A stretch of DNA of 64,000 nt. Source: Mangifera indica (lineage: Eukaryota; Streptophyta; Magnoliopsida; Sapindales; Anacardiaceae). Both the position numbers and the translations under genes were made by a program. The stretch is taken from contig NC_058152.1 of NCBI RefSeq assembly GCF_011075055.1, positions 4,402,001 to 4,466,000 of the forward strand, in the 5' to 3' direction. The number at the start of each line of letters is the position of its first letter. Position 1 is the stretch's first letter. Shown here one piece after another: positions 23,815-34,450 of this stretch. The notes beneath the pieces were generated by a model. That model was not told the DNA's origin. It saw only the letters and a program-made list of their open reading frames with translations, and did not search any database.

Positions 23815-24170
23815 TATGATATATGAGACATATCTTATGATATAATATAAATAAAAAATATTATATATAATAAAATATATTAAATTAATATGATATAATG
23901 AACATATCGTATCATACAATATATATATTACGATATGATATATATTATTGATACAAATTATATATTTTTTAAAAGAAATAGTGTTATAATAAGAATGTAT
24001 ATAAGAAATTTAAAATTTTTAAGAGTATTTAAAATATTTTAAGTAATATGATATATCAATTAAATTTTTAATTATTTTATTATTTAAAAATTATATCATC
24101 CAATATAATATAATACTTAATATATAATACAAAAACTTTAAATTTTAATACATAATATAAAATATAATCC
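23815..24170. repeat. A/T repeat family B, copy 1
   Basis: Shares ordered blocks with 51950-52270: TACTAAATTAAT/TATTAAATTAAT, ATATATTATTGATA(C/T)AAAT, GTTATAATAAGAATGTATAT or its GTGATAAGAATATATATA counterpart, and TGATATATCAATTAAA/TAATATATCAATTAAA. It is repetitive and very A/T-rich, without coding content. Confidence 0.6.
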
Positions 24171-24640
24171 AATTACCGTAATTTTTGCTCATGCTCTTTT
24201 CAATAATATTAAAAAAATAACGAACATGACTTACAACCCATCCTTTTGATTCTTCATAAAAAAGGATTAAAATAGATAAAACATTATTCTAAGTTATTAC
24301 TTTGGAGGTTGAATTAAATTATATTTTATTATATATTAAAAATTTAATTTTTTATCATATATTATATTATATAATATAATATATTTAAAAAATAATAAAA
24401 AATATAATTAATTTTAAAAATATTAAAAATATTTTTAAAAATTTAAAATTATATATATTGTATTATATTATTTTTTTATAAAATTATATTAATTTTTATA
24501 AATAATATATATCATATCATATTATATAATATATTTATTATATTATATTAATTTGAGGTAGTAATTTTTATTTATAAATAAAATTATTAATTATTTAATT
24601 TTCTAAAATAATTTTTAATTTACAAAAAAAATGTTAAAGC
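24171..24640. other. A/T-rich DNA upstream of the RMD5 gene
   Basis: Almost pure A/T from 24310 to 24600 with nothing recognisable. It may be a further degraded copy of repeat family B. Confidence 0.35.
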
Positions 24641-24649
24641 CATAAATAT

Positions 24650-24810
24650 CTCTGCAGTGGGTCCACACTAATTCAACCGACTCAGTGAAGGGTCAGGATT
24701 AAACATCGCTGCACATTTCTCCCGAATGAAAGCCGTATTAGATTCCTGCTCATACAAGGAGAAGCAGTGGATAAAACGGTATAAATGAAGTTGTAAAAGG
24801 CCATTTTTGC
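24650..24810 (+). promoter_or_regulatory. Probable promoter of the RMD5 gene
   Basis: Composition changes sharply from A/T repeats to mixed sequence at about 24650. A TATA-like TATAAATGAA lies at 24780-24789. It is followed within about 30 bp by a leader with CT-rich motifs (CAATCTCTCTCTTGCG near 24825), as in plant transcription starts. The placement is inferred from this composition and from the spliced leader that follows. The true start site is not shown by sequence alone. Confidence 0.45.
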
Positions 24811-24905
24811 AATATCACACAAAAACAATCTCTCTCTTGCGTGCTCTGATTCTCCACGGAAAGGCCACCGACCTAGGCTTCTCTCAACTTTACATACACT
24901 TGTTT
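24810..24905 (+). other. RMD5: Probable 5'UTR exon 1 of RMD5
   Basis: A leader-like segment ends at a good donor, TTGTTT|GTACGT (GT at 24906-24907). The 5' end is uncertain. The ORF track's frame through it (24807-25019) runs into the intron and is not a protein. Confidence 0.4.
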
Positions 24906-25158
24906 GTACGTATCAATCTCTTTTTCATTTTCAACTTTCCTTCCTCTTTCATATTTCCTAAACCTAGATCCATCGCAAAATTTTCCTTTATTAACTTCTT
25001 AGTTTTGCGTTTTATTTAGTAATTGGAGTACTCTATTTAGCAAAGATTTGACATTATTCAATGAATCTCGTGTCTTTCTACGGGTTAATCTTTCTAGGAT
25101 TCCCGATTTTGATATGATTAGATTAACATTATGATTAGTGGTGTAATTTCTCTTGCAG

Positions 25159-25203
25159 GTGAAGTTGGCAACTTGCTGCAACTTCGCACTTATATTCAGA
25201 TTG
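25159..25203 (+). other. RMD5: Probable 5'UTR exon 2 of RMD5
   Basis: Bounded by a strong acceptor TTTCTCTTGCAG (ending 25158) and a donor ATTG|GTAATTAT (GT at 25204). At 45 bp with no ATG, it would be an untranslated exon. Confidence 0.45.
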
Positions 25204-28200
25204 GTAATTATGATTCTTTTTTCTTTCAAGGTTTTTATGGTTTGAAATATGAATTAAATACTTTTCATCATGCAATTTTCTTTTAATTTTCTTAAAATAT
25301 GGATCATTTTGTGTTTGTATTTTTAAGAGATTGATTGATATTAATGTGTGTTGATATTAGCAGTTTATAGAGTTGATGAGAATTTTTTTCATTTTTTAAC
25401 ATCAATGCTGATTTTTGCACTGCATAATTTATGTTGAAACAAATTAAACCTGAATGTTTAAGGTGCCTAAAAGTTTAAGCTGATAAGGAAGGGAAACATA
25501 CTTCAAGTTCCTAATACTTCCACAGGGGAAAGGCCAGATTAAGGAAATTTTTCACTTAGAATGAAATATTGGCATGTTTTGTGCCATATTATAATCTAAT
25601 TAAAGGTAAGATTTGTTTAGGATTTTAAAATAAAAAATATTCAAATTTAGATGGAGAAGAATAGAAGCTAGGGTGAGAATTTAGGTGAATTAAAATTAGG
25701 GTAAGAATTGAATTTGAGAGGAGGCTGAATTAGAAGAGAAGAATGTAGGAAGATAGAGGTGAAAACGATTTACTGTTCTTATTATTTCTTAGTTAGTTTG
25801 TCTTTCAATGATACAACATTCAAGCCTAAGCCTAAATATGGTGGCTAGGTCTTAACAAGAAGGAAATCAAAAGCCAACTGAAAATAATTAAAGTGAATTT
25901 AAGGCAACTGAATTAAACTTAAACTATTGATCATCCAACTGAAAAATATATGATCATAGTATATTTTTGATTCTGTGTATTTTCTTTCAATTTAGAAAAT
26001 CTTGATTTATGTTGAGTTAAGATCTTCATAATAATAAAGTGATGAGGATGATGAAACTCCTCTATATGGATGGCTCTTCCATTACAAATATTATCTATTC
26101 TGAGTGCGGCAAACAAATCGGCCCAAATATTTTGTGTTGCATTAATTAGCTCACACGAAATTTCAATATTGTACACCTTTGCACAAGGGGAATGAAATTG
26201 TGACTATTTTACTGAATGAATGATTTGCAAACACTATAAGAGAGTCCGTTATAGGCAATAAGCTCCTATTAATACTGAACTATCAATTGAGCATGCATGA
26301 GATCCAACAGCATGGGTAAACTGTTTGAGAAAAATGTTTGCAGTGATTGTCTTCAGCATCACCATCTAGGTTAGGGGTTCATGCTATCAAGTTGAGATGA
26401 CTTACTCTCTTGATCAATGAGGCACTATGTTCTTTAGGTGCTGGCAAAATGATGATTTCAGTATTTCCAGGAACTAGACGTGTAACAGAATGGATATCTG
26501 AAAGGTGTTTGCTTGGGATATGTAAATATGTCAAGTTTTATAATAGAATGTATGAGTCATTTCCGATGGCTTTATTACTTCTTTAATATCCTGAGCATCA
26601 TTTTTCATGAAATTTACAGCCTTTTTGATAATTAGCTCTGTACTGAAGATTTCTAAGGCATAGATAAAAATATAAATCATTCAAAGACACCAACAAAGTT
26701 GCCCTATTATAGTAAATAAAAGCAGTTTTACTTGCGATCAGCAAAATTAATGTCTTATGAGTCACTATAATAAATCCGTAACCCCAATGGGTAATGAATC
26801 AAGTCCAAACCAAACACACAACTAAAAACAACAGAAAAATTGTTAAAATTAGTAGCCAACATGTTCTAGACAGGCTAACTATATCCATGCACAGGTTACC
26901 GGGACACTGAACATGGATGTTTCATGGTTTGAGTGTTATGCTTGTGAAGGCTATGGAGGCTGTTTTAGTATTAGTTATAGTTTCTTTAGAACAAACTTTT
27001 GTTCTGATAGATTGATATTATTTGATGTAGGGAAGAAAGAAAGGAAGAATAAATAAATAAAGAAGAAAAGAAGGGATGTTTACTTTAAAGCCTTCATGGT
27101 TTCCCAAACATTCTGAAACCCCCTATGGTATAGTATTAACTCTGAAACCCTTGCCATTAGACTTTAGTGCTTTCTCTTTTGCTTTAACAAATAGAGATTA
27201 TAAAATAATAATATTCCTAACCTTTTATAATTAATTTCAATTAATTCAATTATTAATAAAACTCGCATATTAGTTACATTGTGTTGTCTCTGTTTTGCAT
27301 CATAGGACTTCAAATTATATGGCAAATCAGTTGGATATAATGCAAAAGTTGCTATAAATCTTATTCCTTTGACTTTGAGTATTTGGTGATTGTAATCATT
27401 TATTAGTAATAGTACCTGTTAGATTTTATAAGAAATAAGAAATTTATGGTATTCAAAGAAATAGTTGAAATTTTACGCTAGGGTTGAATTTGAATCGAGC
27501 CAAGTTTGAGCTCGGTTCAACTCATGGGAGTCAAGCTTGAGCTCAGGCTCAAGCTCAATGAGTTTTAAAAGAGTTGAGCTCGAGCTAGACTCGGTTTAGC
27601 TCATTACTCTGTATATATATGTTTGATAAATTTAAACTTATTAATTATTAAATTAAAAAAAAAATTATGTTTTTTAATAAAAGAAGAAGAATAGACTTAT
27701 TTATAATGGGTAAGTTGAGTTGTTAGAATCAAACTCACCTGTGTGGGAGAGTTGAAAGCTTGAAAGTTAAAATTTTGTTGAAATTTGAGTCCTTAAGGAA
27801 TTTGTTGGAGTGTATCTTTCCAATATAAGATTCATGCACTTCAAAAGTGCAAGAGTCCCACATTAGAAAGCTACACTCCAACAAATTCTTTCACCCACTA
27901 TTAATAAGAATTCAAGTTTCAACTCAGTTTCAACTTTCAAGTTTTCAACTCTCTCACATAAGTGTGTTTGATTCTAGCAACTCAAATCATTATAAATAAG
28001 TCTTCTTTCTTTTCAATCACAGTTCAATTTCCTTCTAATCACAATTCAATTTCCTAATATATTTTCTTTTATACGAAAGTATAATTTTTAAAAATCTTTT
28101 TTAATTAAAAAAATTGTTGAGCTCAACTCTCATGGCTCGAGCTCACTAAAATCTTAGAACCATGGCTGCTTAGTTCGTGCCTGTTTGAGCTGAGCTGGAA

Positions 28201-30629
28201 ATTGAGCTTGAGCCAGCGTAGCTTGAATCCAGCCCTAGTTTAAACCATGGTTCCAATATAACAAACTGGCATAGATTTATGCCAGCAGGCCTAGACAGTA
28301 CAGTTTTCGAAATTGATGAAGACAGTTACTTTGAATTATGTGATGTTTATGTTTATTCTGTATTAAAATGTGTAAAAACCAGTCTGTAACTGCAGAAATT
28401 AGCTTTGTGCCTTCTGCGTCTCAAGTTTTCTTAAGTAGGTTAATTCCAATTGTCAAATGGGATTGTTACAGTCTCCATTGTGGTTGAACTCTTGTATAGA
28501 TGAAACTGTAGATGAAAATTTTGATGATGAGGAAGAAGATGTGACCTCGATGGTGAAGATAAAGACTTAGATTTCGATTAAAATACATGTTTGATAAAAG
28601 TTTATGTAGATTGAAGAGTTTTAATATTCTTTCATGTTTTATTATAAATATTTATTTGTGCTTTTGAGATTTCATCTATGATATTATGTTTTGGTATTTG
28701 AGTGATTACTTTATTAATTTTTTTTTTTAAAAATCTCTTTTGGTCCAAAAGCAACACCTTCACCTCGCTTTTTTCGCTTAAGCAATGGGAACCTATATCG
28801 CTTTTAGACACTTCTTACCTTTAACAACTATGATCTAGAGCTTGATTTTAATTCCTCAACCCCTTCCCCCACCCTACCATCTCTCTTTTCACTCTCTCTT
28901 AATTCTTGTCTAGGCCATTTCAGGATTCATGAAAGTATTTGATTAGCTGTAATGGGATTAAATTACTGTGGGATTTGATTCTAATTTAAGAATGATCAGT
29001 ATTCACCATGTTGCTTAAGTTCATTAGATGATTAGTTGAGTGACGCTACGTACCATTCTAAGTCTTGTCAATAGATGTTTATGGACAAATCTCTCTGGAC
29101 GTCACCATTATTCTTTTGTTGGTGGAGTTTCTTCTTCATCTATCTTTAGGTAATTAAAATGGATAGATAAGATTATGAGCTGGAAATTTTGTGGCCAAGT
29201 TCACTGTTTGCTGATTCTCCATCAGTATATTTTTTTTGTCATTTCTTGAGGGAGGACAACATTTGCCTTTTTCATATTCCACTTTCCAAAAGATAAAATT
29301 TTCATTACTTTAAAAGTAGCATGTCAGTTATAGCAGTTCTCTATTATAGTTTTTCCTAATTAAATTATTCTCTTTTAGGATTCATATAATGAGCACCATA
29401 AATTTTTTCCACGGCTTGAAACATTTTCTGCATAAACAAACCAGCCAGAGATTTTCATTAATGCACTGTGGATTGTTAGCAAGTGTTTCGAAATTTTTTG
29501 TTCAGTTTCTGTAAATTTACATTATGGTAGGAAAAAAATTTTATGTGTAGGACATAATTTTACCTGAATTGTTAGAGATAGTTATCTTGTAGCTATTCCT
29601 TACTGGGTTTTGGAGTTCTGTGAGCTTTAAACTGGGCAAAAAAGAATTTAGAAATAAAGAAAATATGCATTTCATTCGTTAATGCTACTATTGTTGGGCT
29701 TCATTGTAGAGATCTAGTTATAAAAGCAAGTTTAAGTTTATCTGATGGACTGCTCTTGAGAATGTTGTGATGATTCAATTTGGATGATATGACTATATGT
29801 TTAAATAATGCAACTATTTTTGGGCTTCATTATAGACATATACCTACAAAAACAAGTTTTAGCCATTTATTTGATGGAATTCTGTTGAGAAGACTATGAT
29901 GCAATTTTGTTCAATTTGGATGATATGGTTGAACTTCATATTACTTGGAAAATTTGGTATGCTATGTCACTAGTGTTTTGGTTTTCAGAATTAGTTAAAG
30001 AATAATTTTTTTTTTAAAGATTTGTTGAATTAATCTATCACATACTTAAAATACCGCCAAGGCAATATGATTCTCTATTAACTGGGTTTTTGTTTTATTC
30101 CTACTTAATATCTTCAAAATTTGTACAAATTTTCACGGCTAGTTTAGTTACAATTTGGAGCCTTTAATAGCATTATGGTGATTTGGTTGTTTTTTCTCTT
30201 CTAAAGCTTTCTCAAACTAAAATATAGCTTCGGGCCAACAGGTTACCAGTTTACATTTTTTAATCAATATAATGAAGGAGAAAGAGAGGCTTTCCTATTT
30301 TAGTGCATGATATTGTTGAATTGTGCCAAAGACTTGCACCTTTTTTAATCATATCTCTTCTATAATGGTATGATAAATAAGAAAGTTTGAATTGGTTGTA
30401 TTTATTATTATGGTGTTTTCTTTGAATGGATAAGATGAGAGTTGCTACTTTTTAAATTTTGAAGTTCAAGACTTCTCTTTTGTTGGTGATAGTACTGCTG
30501 TTGCATGTGGTAAAACTGGGGCTGTAGTCCTTTGCTTTTATTAGTTTTTGTTTGTGTGTTGCTTGGAGCTGGAAGTTCTTGGCCACTAAAAACTTTACTA
30601 AGTTCTCTTTCCTCTGATTTTACTGGCAG
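25204..30629 (+). other. RMD5: 5'UTR intron of RMD5 (about 5.4 kb)
   Basis: Runs from GTAATT at 25204 to TTTTACTGGCAG at 30629, followed by the 45-nt leader and the start codon at 30675. Most of it is T-rich, unique, intron-like sequence. It contains a foldback element at 27477-28240. A segment at 28500-28830 has an acidic-residue-rich frame and CGCTTTTTTCGCTTAAGC, which might be the edge of a hAT-type transposon. No other gene was recognised in it. Confidence 0.5.
27477..28240. mobile_element. Full-length foldback element in the RMD5 intron
   Basis: Begins CTAGGGTTGAATTTGAATCG and ends with the inverse of CTAGGGCTGGATTCAAGCT. The arms hold GAGCTCGAGCT-type runs near both ends and, inside, TTGTTGGAGTGTA and its inverse. 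GAATCAAACTCACC on the left has its partner GTGTTTGATTC on the right. They meet at GCACTTCAAAAGTGC (27836-27850). Nearly the whole 764 bp can pair with itself. There is no ORF of note and no convincing target duplication. Confidence 0.7.
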
Positions 30630-30674
30630 GTTGATTCATTGACACAACCTTCTAACAGTGAATAGGACTAAAAG

Positions 30675-31823
30675 ATGGAGCTGAATAACATTAAGGATGC
30701 ATTTGACCGTGTTACAAAGAAACAAAAGCTGTCTTGTTCTAAAACCCAAGAAGTGATTGAAAAGCTTATCCAAGAAATAGAAAAGGCATCAGAAGCAATA
30801 AAAACATCCTCGCAACTAGATGATAGGTTTGCACTCACAGAACTTAAGAAAAAGTTGCAAGAACTTGCTCCCCTCAGTCAACTGGAAGGCATACAGAAGG
30901 AATTGAACATAGCACTGAGCAAGTACACGAAAGCTTTAGAGAAATCCTTCAATCCAGATATATCCAAGGCCTACAGGAATGTTGAATTTGATAGTCAGAC
31001 AGTTAACCAAATAATTGCAAATCATTTCTATCGATGGGGATTGTTTGAAATTGGTGACTGCTTCATAAGTGAGACCGAGGTATCAGAAAGTGCTGCTGCT
31101 TTGAAAGCCATTTTCCAGGAGATGTATCAGATCCTTGAAGCCATGAGGAGTCGGAACCTAGAGCCTGCAATAAAATGGGCTGCTGCAAATTCTGATAAGC
31201 TTAAAGAAAATGGGTCAGACCTTCAGCTTAAACTTCATAGCTTGCAGTTTGTGGAAATAGTACGAAGTGGAAGCAGAGATGAAGCTCTCAAGTATGCTAG
31301 AGCCTTTCTGGCTCCTTTTGGTTCAAACCATTTCAGTGAGATCCAGAAGCTGATGGCCTGCCTTATCTGGGCTAAAAAGCTTGATAGTTATCCAAACCAA
31401 CAGTTGTTATCACCAAGCAATTGGGTTACAGTGGCAGAGGAGCTAACTAGGCAATTCTGCAATCTCGTTGGACAGTCTTATGAAAGCCCATTGAGTGTGA
31501 CGATAGCTGCAGGGGTACAAGCTTTGCCCCCACTTCTGAAATTTATGACTGTGATGGCAGGGAAGAGGCAAGAGTGGCAATCAATGAAGCAGTTGCCTGT
31601 GCCAGTGGAATTGGATAAGGAGTTCCAGTTCCATTCCATATTTGTGTGTCCTGTGTCAAAGGAGCAATCGACAGAAGATAACCCACCAATGATGATGTCA
31701 TGTGGACACGTGCTTTGCAGGCAGTCTATTAACAAGATGTCGAAGAACAACTCAAGACTTTTCAAGTGCCCATACTGTCCATCTGATATTGATGCTTCAC
31801 ACTGTACTCAGCTGTATTTCTAA
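30675..31823 (+). CDS. RMD5: RMD5 homologue, GID/CTLH E3 ubiquitin-ligase RING subunit
   Basis: This intronless CDS encodes 382 residues beginning MELNNIKDAFDRV and ending CTQLYF, the full length expected for plant RMD5 (GID2) homologues. The order is a coiled-coil-like N-terminus (about 20-95), LisH (about 107-139, with NHFYRWGLFEIGDCF), CTLH (about 145-202), CRA (about 205-300) and a degenerate RING at the C-terminus. The RING keeps C325, C343, H345, C348, C365 and C368. The second zinc position is serine (CPVS, S328), normal for this family. In yeast and animals this subunit pairs with the MAEA/GID9 RING to form the catalytic module of the GID/CTLH complex, which ubiquitinates metabolic enzymes and other substrates in cytosol and nucleus. 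The ATG is the first in frame after the last leader exon. The protein looks intact. Confidence 0.95.
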   Translation: MELNNIKDAFDRVTKKQKLSCSKTQEVIEKLIQEIEKASEAIKTSSQLDDRFALTELKKKLQELAPLSQLEGIQKELNIALSKYTKALEKSFNPDISKAYRNVEFDSQTVNQIIANHFYRWGLFEIGDCFISETEVSESAAALKAIFQEMYQILEAMRSRNLEPAIKWAAANSDKLKENGSDLQLKLHSLQFVEIVRSGSRDEALKYARAFLAPFGSNHFSEIQKLMACLIWAKKLDSYPNQQLLSPSNWVTVAEELTRQFCNLVGQSYESPLSVTIAAGVQALPPLLKFMTVMAGKRQEWQSMKQLPVPVELDKEFQFHSIFVCPVSKEQSTEDNPPMMMSCGHVLCRQSINKMSKNNSRLFKCPYCPSDIDASHCTQLYF

Positions 31824-32260
31824 TGAATATACCCAAATATGAACACCTGTTGTACTCTGTTTATTAACACACTTGTGGTGTTGTGTTGTGTGGTGCCGGT
31901 GGTATTTTGGTGGTTACACAAGTTGGTCTGTTGTACACTCTTAATTTATGCATTTGTTGTATATAGAAATTTTTTTCTGCAAATTCATATTCCTTCTATC
32001 CTGCGACATTGCATGCATATGCATATTTCATTTTAGAAGAGTGGAATTGACATTGCTGCCTGTTGTTTCAATTGCAGGAGATCAGTAATTTATGAAGCAA
32101 CGGAGGCAAGGAGTAATTTCCTCCGAGATGTGCACTTTGTTAAAGCAGCAAATTGAAGGTAATCAATTCAATACCACTAAAAGCTTAAAAGTGTGCGCAA
32201 TTTCAGGAATTCATCAATATCCCAAAAGTGAATAAAAAGGTTAGCTCTACCATCAACCTC
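31824..32260 (+). other. RMD5: 3'UTR of RMD5
   Basis: T-rich trailer after the TAA stop at 31821-31823. A canonical AATAAA lies at 32231-32236. A good acceptor TTTCAATTGCAG followed by GAGATCAG (about 32078) hints at a 3'UTR intron or alternative last exon, but I found no clear donor. The 65-aa ORF at 31839-32036 is not a convincing gene. Confidence 0.45.
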
Positions 32261-33184
32261 TTTTTAAGCTTAAGATTAATGTCACCTTTTTTTAGGCTAT
32301 ATTTTTACCTTTTCCAAACGTGTAATTAAAGTCAGGCCAACGGAAAATTAAATCAATTTTCACTTCATGATAATGCATGTGGTCCATAATTTTTTTATTC
32401 CTTGGTTCGGAATAAATTTATCTGGTCCACGTTACTCTAGGTTTTTCTCTTTTCTCTTTTTCATAATAAGGAGGTCCTCCTCCTTGAAATTAAACTTAAT
32501 CAATATGATCTTAGTTTTGAAGTTTCTTCATTGGATCACGTTTCTAATTGTAAGGAAATTACTAGGATTATTAATTTGGCCAGAATGTACAAATATAAAC
32601 AAATGGGTTAGGCATTATTTTACATGATATTTTTAGAATATGAAAAAACGAGTCATAAAATTAAAGGGGGTACAGAAATATCTGTTTCTAAAATATATAG
32701 AATTGATAGGCAACTGTAACATTTATGATACAAGTGTTCATCCTTATATTTAGAACAGGGGCTTTGATTGTTAAAGTTGCAGTTTAAGAGGTGACATAAT
32801 AATGGCCACCCCACCAAGCAGACCAACACTTTGGAAGAAAACCCAAAAAAAAAAAAAAAAAAAAAATTCAACCAAAAGTTGATGATGTGCTCACATTTCT
32901 TAATTCGTGGTGTGAATTAATTTACTTGAAAATATTATATGTGGAATGAATCTCAGAAAACACATGTATTTGCTTTACATAATGTTGGGTATGAGATTTT
33001 GTTTTGGCATTAAAAAGTAAGTGCGCTTGACAACACTTACGTATGCACAAATAAAGTAGAACAATTCTTCTATCTGGTGGAATCGAACTTTTCATGCATT
33101 TTCAATTATCCAGTACAAGGAATATTGGATTTTTATTATTATTATTTTTTCAAATAAAAGAACCCATTTAATGGTTTTATATAA

Positions 33185-33345
33185 TAATAAGATTCTACAT
33201 ATTTATTTTAAATATATAAATAAATATATATTTAATATATGTTATCACGTAATTTGATGATTTTGAATTAAAAATAAAATAATATTTAATTATATTAATA
33301 TATATTATCATATAATTTAATGATTTTAAATTAAACATAGAGAAT
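33185..33345. repeat. A/T-rich miniature element, copy 8
   Basis: Two tandem half-cores: GATTTTGAATTAAAAATAAA near 33255 and GATTTTAAATTAAACATAG near 33322. The separating sequence carries TATGTTATCACGTAATTTG. Confidence 0.55.
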
Positions 33346-33774
33346 TGTTGTTTCATTTGACCCAAATCTATCTCTTTAGTTGATATTATTATTATTAAAC
33401 ACATCATTGTGGAATTAACTATTGCTTTTGTCGATGTAATTAAAGCTTAAATTTCTAGAAAATTTATCAAAAAGAACAAAAAAAGGTATACCTTATGCAG
33501 AAGGAGCGTTGTTTGGAGCTGTTTGGGTTCTTGTCATAATGGGGTTAGAATATAATGGTAAGTGGAATCAGAGGGGTTGAATATTGCACCGTATCTTACC
33601 TTAAAAACTCAAATTTTATATTATATATTATATAACATACAATAAAATAAAATAAAATAAATTATAATTAATATATTATTATTTAAAAAATATTATAAAA
33701 TATTTTGAAAATTTTAAAAACTTAATATAATAAGATATTAATAACTATAAATAGAATATATACATATAAAAGTA

Positions 33775-33960
33775 GATATATAATAAAATTATATATATCT
33801 ATTTTATGTACATAAATAAATATATATTTGAAATATATTATCAAATATTTAAATAATTTTAAATTAAAAATAAAATAATATTTAATTATATAATAAAATA
33901 TTATATATATATATTTGTATAAAAAGTTATATAAATATATATAAACACTCAGGAAAATGT
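33775..33960. repeat. A/T-rich miniature element, copy 9
   Basis: Core AATTTTAAATTAAAAATAAA near 33860, flanked by ATATATTATCAAATATTTAA and TTAATTATATAATAAAATAT. Confidence 0.55.
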
Positions 33961-34450
33961 GCTACATCATCACCCCTAATTTATGCAGAAACCGTCCAAA
34001 TATCTAACATGACATGACCCCCACAAAAACAAAAGTTAAAACAATCAAATCATTCTTCACCCATTTCTTTCATTCCAAGTGCCCTTTTCAATTGTACCAA
34101 AAGGTCCCTCTTAATTCTAATAAACTTTTATTCATTTTGAAATTAAAACCAGCCATACGTACAAAAACAAACAAACAAACAAACAAACGAAGCCCCCCCA
34201 GCCCCGCCAGCCCCCCCATATTCCATTCCCTACCAATTTCAATCATTTTTTTATCAATTTAATAATAATTACAATCAACTTCAGGTGGCTTGTAGGGTTT
34301 CCTTCTGCAGAAAGGCTCTACCCCTCCTCACCATTTACGATCCCTTACTTCAAAAATTTTATTTTATTTATTCTAATTCATAATAATAATATTTATATTT
34401 CCCTCTGCATTACAAATATTATATATTTAAATATTTTTTAATCTTAAATA

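Larger units (their letters stand above)
32261..34440. other. Convergent intergenic region between RMD5 and the WAV3-family gene
   Basis: Contains a poly-A run (about 32848-32869) and two A/T miniature elements. No gene is recognised. An AATAAA for the minus-strand gene lies at about 34372-34363. Confidence 0.45.

Noticed and set aside
28500..28830. Possible hAT transposase C-terminus (acidic frame) and CGCTTTTTTCGCTTAAGC end in the RMD5 intron
   Set aside because: Too short and without a recognisable hAT dimerisation motif; kept only as a remark.
31478..31765. 95-codon minus-strand ORF
   Set aside because: It is antisense to the RMD5 CDS, including its RING finger, and has no own similarity.
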